A DNA stretch of 64,000 nt from Polaromonas sp. YR568 (lineage in GTDB: Bacteria > Pseudomonadota > Gammaproteobacteria > Burkholderiales > Burkholderiaceae_C): contig NZ_FPBM01000001.1 of NCBI RefSeq assembly GCF_900116715.1, positions 498,784-562,783 on the forward strand. The letters run 5' to 3'. Below, piece after piece: positions 59,984 to 64,000 of the stretch; the first letter of the stretch is position 1; every line of letters starts with the position of its first letter. Made by a program: the position numbers and the translations under genes. Below the pieces are notes generated by a model. That model searched no databases. It saw nothing but the letters and a program-made list of their open reading frames with translations, and was not told where the DNA came from.

Positions 59984-61357
59984 TCAGGACGGCTTGGCCG
60001 GGGCGGCCGGAGTGGCATCTCCGGCTTTGCCGCCATTGGCGCCTTCTTTTCCTTTTGCCTCGTCCACAACGCTCACCCGCGTGTGCACGACCCGCTGCGG
60101 GTAAGGAATGTCGATGCCGTGCGCCCGCAAGGACTCGAGAATGGCCAGGTTGACGCGGGAGCGCAGGTTTTGCTGGCCGTTTTCCGGGTCCGTCATCCAG
60201 TAATTGAGGGTGAACTCCAGCCCGTCGGCGCCGAAGTTGGTCAGGTTGACGCCGGGGCCCGGGTCGCGCATCACGCGGTCCTGCTTGAGCGCGGCTTCAT
60301 TGAGCAGGCGCATCACCAGCTCGACGTCGCTGTCATAGCCCACCGATATCACGGTGGACTGCAGCACCTGCGTATCGCTCAACGAGAGGTTTTCAATGCG
60401 GGTGCTGATGAACATTTCGTTGGGCACGATGGACTCGCGCCCTGAGGGCGCGCGCACCACGGTGTAGCGCGCGTTGATGTCGGTGATGCGCCCCTCGAAG
60501 GTGTCGACGCGCACGTTGTCGCCGATGCGCACGCTGCGCTCGGCCAGCATGACAAAGCCGCTGACATAGTTGGCGGCCAGCTTCTGCAGGCCAAAACCCA
60601 CGCCCACACCGACCGCGCCGCCCAGCACCGACAGGGCCGTGAGATCTATGCCCACGGACGACAGCGCCAGCAGCAGCCCGACAAACATCAGCACGGCGCG
60701 CACCGCGTTGGCGACCGCCTTGCGCAGGGAAAGCTCGTTGCCGGTGGCCGAACGCAGCAGGCGCGCCTCGATGGCCGAAGATATCCACAAGGTGATGAGC
60801 AATACCACCCCGGCCGTCACCGCGCCTTCGAGCATGGTGCGCACTGACAGGTTGGTGTTGCCGACCTTCCACTTGATGTCGTCCAGCTCATCAAGCACCA
60901 CCGGCAGCAGGCCGCTGACCCACAGCACCATGGCGATCCAGGCCAGCCAGGAGATGGTGCGCTCAAGCGCGCGCACAACCGGCGCATCTTTAAAAGCGAT
61001 CTGCAGCACCTTGACGCCGAGGCGGATCACGGCGAGCGACAGCAGCACCGGAATGGCGACCTTGAACACCGCCAGCGGAAAGACTCTGGCCAGAAGCGCC
61101 TGCGCCGCATAGGCAAAAAACAACAGCAGCAAGGGAAACAGCACGCCGTCAATCACCCGCCGCCCGAAGAGGATGGAGGTCCCGTCCACCGCCATGCGCG
61201 CGCGGCCCGCTACGCGCACCACCAGCCAGGCCAGCAGCGCGCAGCCAATCAGCGTGGCGAGTTCCGTCAGGGAGCTGGGCTGGGCCAATGCGGTAAACCA
61301 GCCGTCCAGGGTCTCGATACGGGCGGGGGGGCGGTTCGTCAGGGCGCCGGCGGCCAT
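59984..61357 (-). CDS. Mechanosensitive ion channel, MscS family (extended membrane part)
   Basis: A 457-residue channel protein with five or so membrane segments before the MscS pore. The pore helix is LSVLGGAVGVGVGFGLQKLAANYVSGFVML (about 240-270), followed by the beta domain ERSVRIGDNVRVDTFEGRITDINARYTVVRAPSGRESIVPNE-like region and a C-terminal domain with an Ala/Pro tail. It opens under membrane tension to release solutes. The ATG at 61357 overlaps the enoyl-CoA hydratase end by 19 bases. Confidence 0.92.
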   Translation of the reverse strand: MAAGALTNRPPARIETLDGWFTALAQPSSLTELATLIGCALLAWLVVRVAGRARMAVDGTSILFGRRVIDGVLFPLLLLFFAYAAQALLARVFPLAVFKVAIPVLLSLAVIRLGVKVLQIAFKDAPVVRALERTISWLAWIAMVLWVSGLLPVVLDELDDIKWKVGNTNLSVRTMLEGAVTAGVVLLITLWISSAIEARLLRSATGNELSLRKAVANAVRAVLMFVGLLLALSSVGIDLTALSVLGGAVGVGVGFGLQKLAANYVSGFVMLAERSVRIGDNVRVDTFEGRITDINARYTVVRAPSGRESIVPNEMFISTRIENLSLSDTQVLQSTVISVGYDSDVELVMRLLNEAALKQDRVMRDPGPGVNLTNFGADGLEFTLNYWMTDPENGQQNLRSRVNLAILESLRAHGIDIPYPQRVVHTRVSVVDEAKGKEGANGGKAGDATPAAPAKPS

Positions 61358-62142
61358 TGGGGTTTCCTTTTGTCGATGAAGGCTTGCACGCCTTCCTGTG
61401 CCACGGCATGGGCCATATTGAGGGCCATGGACTGGCCTGCCAGCTGGTAGGCAGCCTCGATGCCGGTTTCACGTTGTTGGTAGAAAAGCGCCTTGCCCAT
61501 GGCAAGCGCTTCGCGCGGTTTGAGCAGCAGCGACTGCAAAAGATTTTCGACTTCGGCGTCCAGTGAATCCAGCGGCACGACGCGGTTGACCAGCCCGCGC
61601 ACGCGCGCTTCGTCGGCCGTGATGAAGTCACCTGTCATCAGCATTTCCATGGCCTGCTTTGCGGGCATATTGCGCACCAGCGGCACGCTGGGCGTGGCGC
61701 AAAAAAGCCCCACGTCGATGCCGTTGACGCCAAAGCTGGCGTTGCCGGCCGCCACGGCCAGGTCACACTGCGCCACCAGCTGGCAGCCCGCGGCGGTGGC
61801 CAGGCCCTGCACCTGCGCAATCACGGGCACCGGCAGTTTCTGGATGCTGAGCATCATGCGGGTGCACTGGGCAAACAGCTTCTGGTAGTAGGCCAGCTCG
61901 GGCCGGGCGCGCATGTCTTTGAGGTTGTGACCGGCACAAAACGCCTTGCCTTGCGCCGAGATAACCACGGCACGCGCCGAAGCGTCCACGGCAATGGCAT
62001 CAAGCGCGGCTTGCAGCGCCGCCAGCACGTCTTCGCTCAGGGCGTTAAAAGTGCCGGGCCGGTTCAGCACCAGGCGGTGCACGCCGCGCGCATCCTGGGT
62101 ATGAAGCACGGGGGCCGAAAGATCGGCAGTTGCGGCACTCAT
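61339..62142 (-). CDS. Enoyl-CoA hydratase/isomerase family protein
   Basis: A 267-residue crotonase-fold enzyme. Oxyanion-hole motifs are SAQGKAFCAGHNLKDM (about 65-80) and QVQGLATAAGCQLVAQCDLAVA; the loop ASFGVNGIDVGLFCATPSVPL lacks a Glu at the first usual catalytic position in some members, so dehydration activity is not certain. It resembles the ECHDC3 subgroup. ATG 62142 is chosen; open frame upstream overlaps the deacetylase-like gene. Confidence 0.9.
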   Translation of the reverse strand: MSAATADLSAPVLHTQDARGVHRLVLNRPGTFNALSEDVLAALQAALDAIAVDASARAVVISAQGKAFCAGHNLKDMRARPELAYYQKLFAQCTRMMLSIQKLPVPVIAQVQGLATAAGCQLVAQCDLAVAAGNASFGVNGIDVGLFCATPSVPLVRNMPAKQAMEMLMTGDFITADEARVRGLVNRVVPLDSLDAEVENLLQSLLLKPREALAMGKALFYQQRETGIEAAYQLAGQSMALNMAHAVAQEGVQAFIDKRKPQWPPAP

Positions 62143-62158
62143 CAAAGCCCCCGTACGC

Positions 62159-63112
62159 CTAGATATCGGCCAGGACGCGAATGTGCGCTTCCACGCTGCG
62201 CGCCAGCGCGTTGAGGTTGTAGCCGCCTTCCAGCGACGAGACGATGCGGCCCTGCGAATGGCGCCTGGCGACATCTTTCAGGCGCTGGGTGATCCAGGCG
62301 TAGTCCTGCTCGACCAGGCCCATCTGGCCCAGGTCGTCGTCGCGGTGCGCATCAAAACCGGCACTGATAAAAATCATCTCGGGCTTGAACTCTTCAAGCC
62401 GCGGAATCCAGCTGGCCTCGATCATCTCGCGCACAGCCATGCCCTTGGTGTAAGCCGGCACCGGCAGGTTGAGCATGTTGCCGGCGTGGCTGTTTGCGCC
62501 GGAATAAGGGTAAAACGGGTGCTGAAAAAAGCCCACCATCAGCGCCCGCTCGTCGCCGCTCAGGATGTCTTCAGTGCCGTTGCCGTGATGCACGTCGAAG
62601 TCGACGACGGCCACTCGCTTGAGGCCATGGCGCTCCAGCGCATATTTGGCGGCAATCGCCACGCTGTTGAAGATGCAAAAGCCCATGGACCGGTTGTGGC
62701 AAGCATGGTGGCCCGGCGGCCGCACGGCGCAAAACGCGTTCTCAAGTTCCCCGGCCATCACGGCGTCAGTGGCCGCCAGCACGGCGCCCACCGCGCGCAC
62801 GGCGGCATTCCAGCTATGAATATTGAGGGCGGTGTCGGGGTCGATCTGCGCGTAAGCCGGGCCGCCCGCATTGATGTCGTCGCCCAGGCTGTCGCTCAGG
62901 CCGCGGATCGCCGCCACCATCATGCGGTCATGCCCCAGTTCGATGTCGCCGATTGACGCCAGCGGGGCTGCGCGGGTGTCCAGCGCGTCCTTGACGCCGG
63001 TGGCCAGCAGCCAGTCTTCAATGGCGTCAAGCCGCTCCGGGCACTCGGGGTGGCCGGGGCCCATTTCGTGTTTATGGCAATCGGGGTGGCTGAAATAACC
63101 AGTCGTGCTCAT
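62159..63112 (-). CDS. Histone deacetylase-family hydrolase (second)
   Basis: A 317-residue deacetylase-fold enzyme of the AcuC/AphA kind. The His pair is His135-His136 in RPPGHHA; Zn ligands are Asp173 and His175 in DFDVHHGNG and Asp254 in SAGFDAHRDDDLG; LEGGYN is near the end. It differs clearly from the homologue at 2325-3272. Substrates may be acetylpolyamines or acetylated proteins. It is 16 bases upstream of the hydratase gene on the same strand and divergent from the MoxR gene by 41 bases. Confidence 0.93.
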   Translation of the reverse strand: MSTTGYFSHPDCHKHEMGPGHPECPERLDAIEDWLLATGVKDALDTRAAPLASIGDIELGHDRMMVAAIRGLSDSLGDDINAGGPAYAQIDPDTALNIHSWNAAVRAVGAVLAATDAVMAGELENAFCAVRPPGHHACHNRSMGFCIFNSVAIAAKYALERHGLKRVAVVDFDVHHGNGTEDILSGDERALMVGFFQHPFYPYSGANSHAGNMLNLPVPAYTKGMAVREMIEASWIPRLEEFKPEMIFISAGFDAHRDDDLGQMGLVEQDYAWITQRLKDVARRHSQGRIVSSLEGGYNLNALARSVEAHIRVLADI

Positions 63113-63153
63113 CGGGAAATAATTTGTAAAAAATTACGGTATGGTTGACGCCC

Positions 63154-64000
63154 ATGAACGTCAAAGAAAAACTTCAAGCGCTCCTGAATCAGCTTAACAC
63201 GGTCATCGTCGGCAAGCCGGCACAAGTGCAGGATTGTGTAGCCTGCCTGCTGGCCGGCGGCCACCTGCTGATTGAGGACGTCCCCGGCGTGGGAAAAACC
63301 ACGCTGGCCCATGCCCTGTCACGGTCTTTCGGCCTCCAGTTTTCGCGGGTGCAGTTCACAGCCGACCTGATGCCCAGCGATTTGTCCGGAGTCTCGATTT
63401 ACGAGCGCCAGAAGGAAAGTTTTGTGTTTCACCCCGGGCCGGTGTTTGCCCAGGTGCTGCTGGCCGACGAAATCAACCGCGCCAGCCCGAAGACCCAAAG
63501 CGCCCTGCTCGAAGCCATGGAGGAAAAACAGGTCACCGTGGAGGGCGAAACCCGCCCGCTGCCGCTGCCGTTTTTTGTGATCGCCACGCAAAACCCGCAC
63601 GACCAGCTCGGCACCTACGCCTTGCCTGAATCGCAGCTGGACCGCTTTCACATGCGGATTTCGCTGGGCTACCCCGACCGCGCCGCCGAGCGTGAGCTTT
63701 TGCGCGGCGCCGACCGGCGCGACATGGTCGAGCAGTTGCCGGCCCTGCTGACGCCGCACGACCTGCTGGAGCTGCAACAAATGGTGGCGCAGATTCACGC
63801 GGCTGATCCCTTGCTCAATTACCTGCAGGACCTGGTGGCGGCAACCCGTTCAGGCCGCTGGTTTTTGCAGGGCCTGAGCCCCCGCGCCGGCATCGCCATC
63901 ATGCGGGCCGCGAAGGCGCAGGCTTTTCTCAGCAAGCGCGATTACGTGGCGCCGGACGACATTGCCGCCGTGCTGCCGCAGACCGCTGCGCACCGGCTCA
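63154..64000 (+). CDS. MoxR-family AAA+ ATPase (5' part, runs off the window)
   Basis: The first 282 residues are present. Walker A lies in IEDVPGVGKTTLAHAL (about 40-55), Walker B in VLLADEINRASPKTQSALLEAMEE, sensor 1 in FVIATQNPHDQLGTYALPESQLDRF, and SPRAGIAIMRAAKAQAFL begins the lid region. MoxR ATPases act with von Willebrand A-domain partners as chaperones for metalloenzymes or envelope proteins; such partners (DUF58, VWA) usually follow and would be past base 64000. ATG 63154 was chosen from the family start. Confidence 0.94.
   Translation, partial: MNVKEKLQALLNQLNTVIVGKPAQVQDCVACLLAGGHLLIEDVPGVGKTTLAHALSRSFGLQFSRVQFTADLMPSDLSGVSIYERQKESFVFHPGPVFAQVLLADEINRASPKTQSALLEAMEEKQVTVEGETRPLPLPFFVIATQNPHDQLGTYALPESQLDRFHMRISLGYPDRAAERELLRGADRRDMVEQLPALLTPHDLLELQQMVAQIHAADPLLNYLQDLVAATRSGRWFLQGLSPRAGIAIMRAAKAQAFLSKRDYVAPDDIAAVLPQTAAHRL

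Overview
The window looks like the chromosome of a betaproteobacterium of the family Comamonadaceae, most like Polaromonas or Rhodoferax. The reasons are high GC coding sequence, a dnaG-rpoD locus in which RpoD carries a long Lys/Ala/Pro-rich head, a phasin gene, many Bug/TctC-type solute-binding proteins, and copies of a stem-loop repeat that I recall from this family. There are no rRNA or tRNA genes, insertion sequences, prophage or CRISPR arrays that I can see. Coding density is high.

Layout. 1-3272 (minus): an operon-like run with two overlapping gene junctions: deacetylase-family hydrolase, NAD(P)-binding epimerase, hotdog thioesterase, nitroreductase and the start of a LivH-type permease. 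3397-4228: phasin gene with a strong promoter between two copies of a PhaR-like repeat. 4300-10227: patatin lipoprotein, iron-binding protein FbpA with a Fur-like box, a short-chain dehydrogenase with a LiuR-like operator, a LysR regulator and a gamma-glutamyltransferase. 10268-11947: an exported caspase-like domain fused to a Bug/TctC solute-binding domain, the most unusual protein here. 12039-18126: BrkB-family membrane protein, dnaG and rpoD. 18143-19039: secreted alpha/beta hydrolase.

19106-37377 is a catabolic island for hexuronates and aldarates. Uronate dehydrogenase, an SMP-30 lactonase, a TRAP transporter (dctPQM), an exported beta-propeller lactonase, garD, garL, garR, a Bug protein, a second DctP and an aldose 1-epimerase run leftwards. 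A FadR-type GntR regulator and glucarate dehydratase run rightwards, followed by two tandem Bug proteins and a Gfo/Idh/MocA oxidoreductase. Together they give uronate -> aldarolactone -> aldarate -> 5-keto-4-deoxyglucarate -> pyruvate plus tartronate semialdehyde -> glycerate. Glycerate kinase is not in the window. A shared operator-like motif sits before both the regulator/udh pair and gudD.

37579-39879: a small winged-helix regulator, and a Bug gene divergent from a GntR gene with two perfect 14-bp palindromes between them. 40158-44168: grpE, dnaK and dnaJ with sigma32-like elements. 44337-51213: glpQ behind a Pho box, the formaldehyde-detoxification pair frmA-fghA, an EptA-type phosphoethanolamine transferase, and an amino-acid ABC binding protein and permease without an ATPase. 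51235-55406: GNAT, a radical SAM protein and a DOPA-dioxygenase-family gene that diverge around a near-perfect LexA box, an acyltransferase and a nitronate monooxygenase. 55491-59689: etfB-etfA, a lower-GC secreted protein of unknown function and an acyl-CoA dehydrogenase, behind a second LiuR-like operator and a TetR-like palindrome. 59984-64000: MscS channel, enoyl-CoA hydratase, a second deacetylase-family hydrolase and the start of a MoxR ATPase gene.
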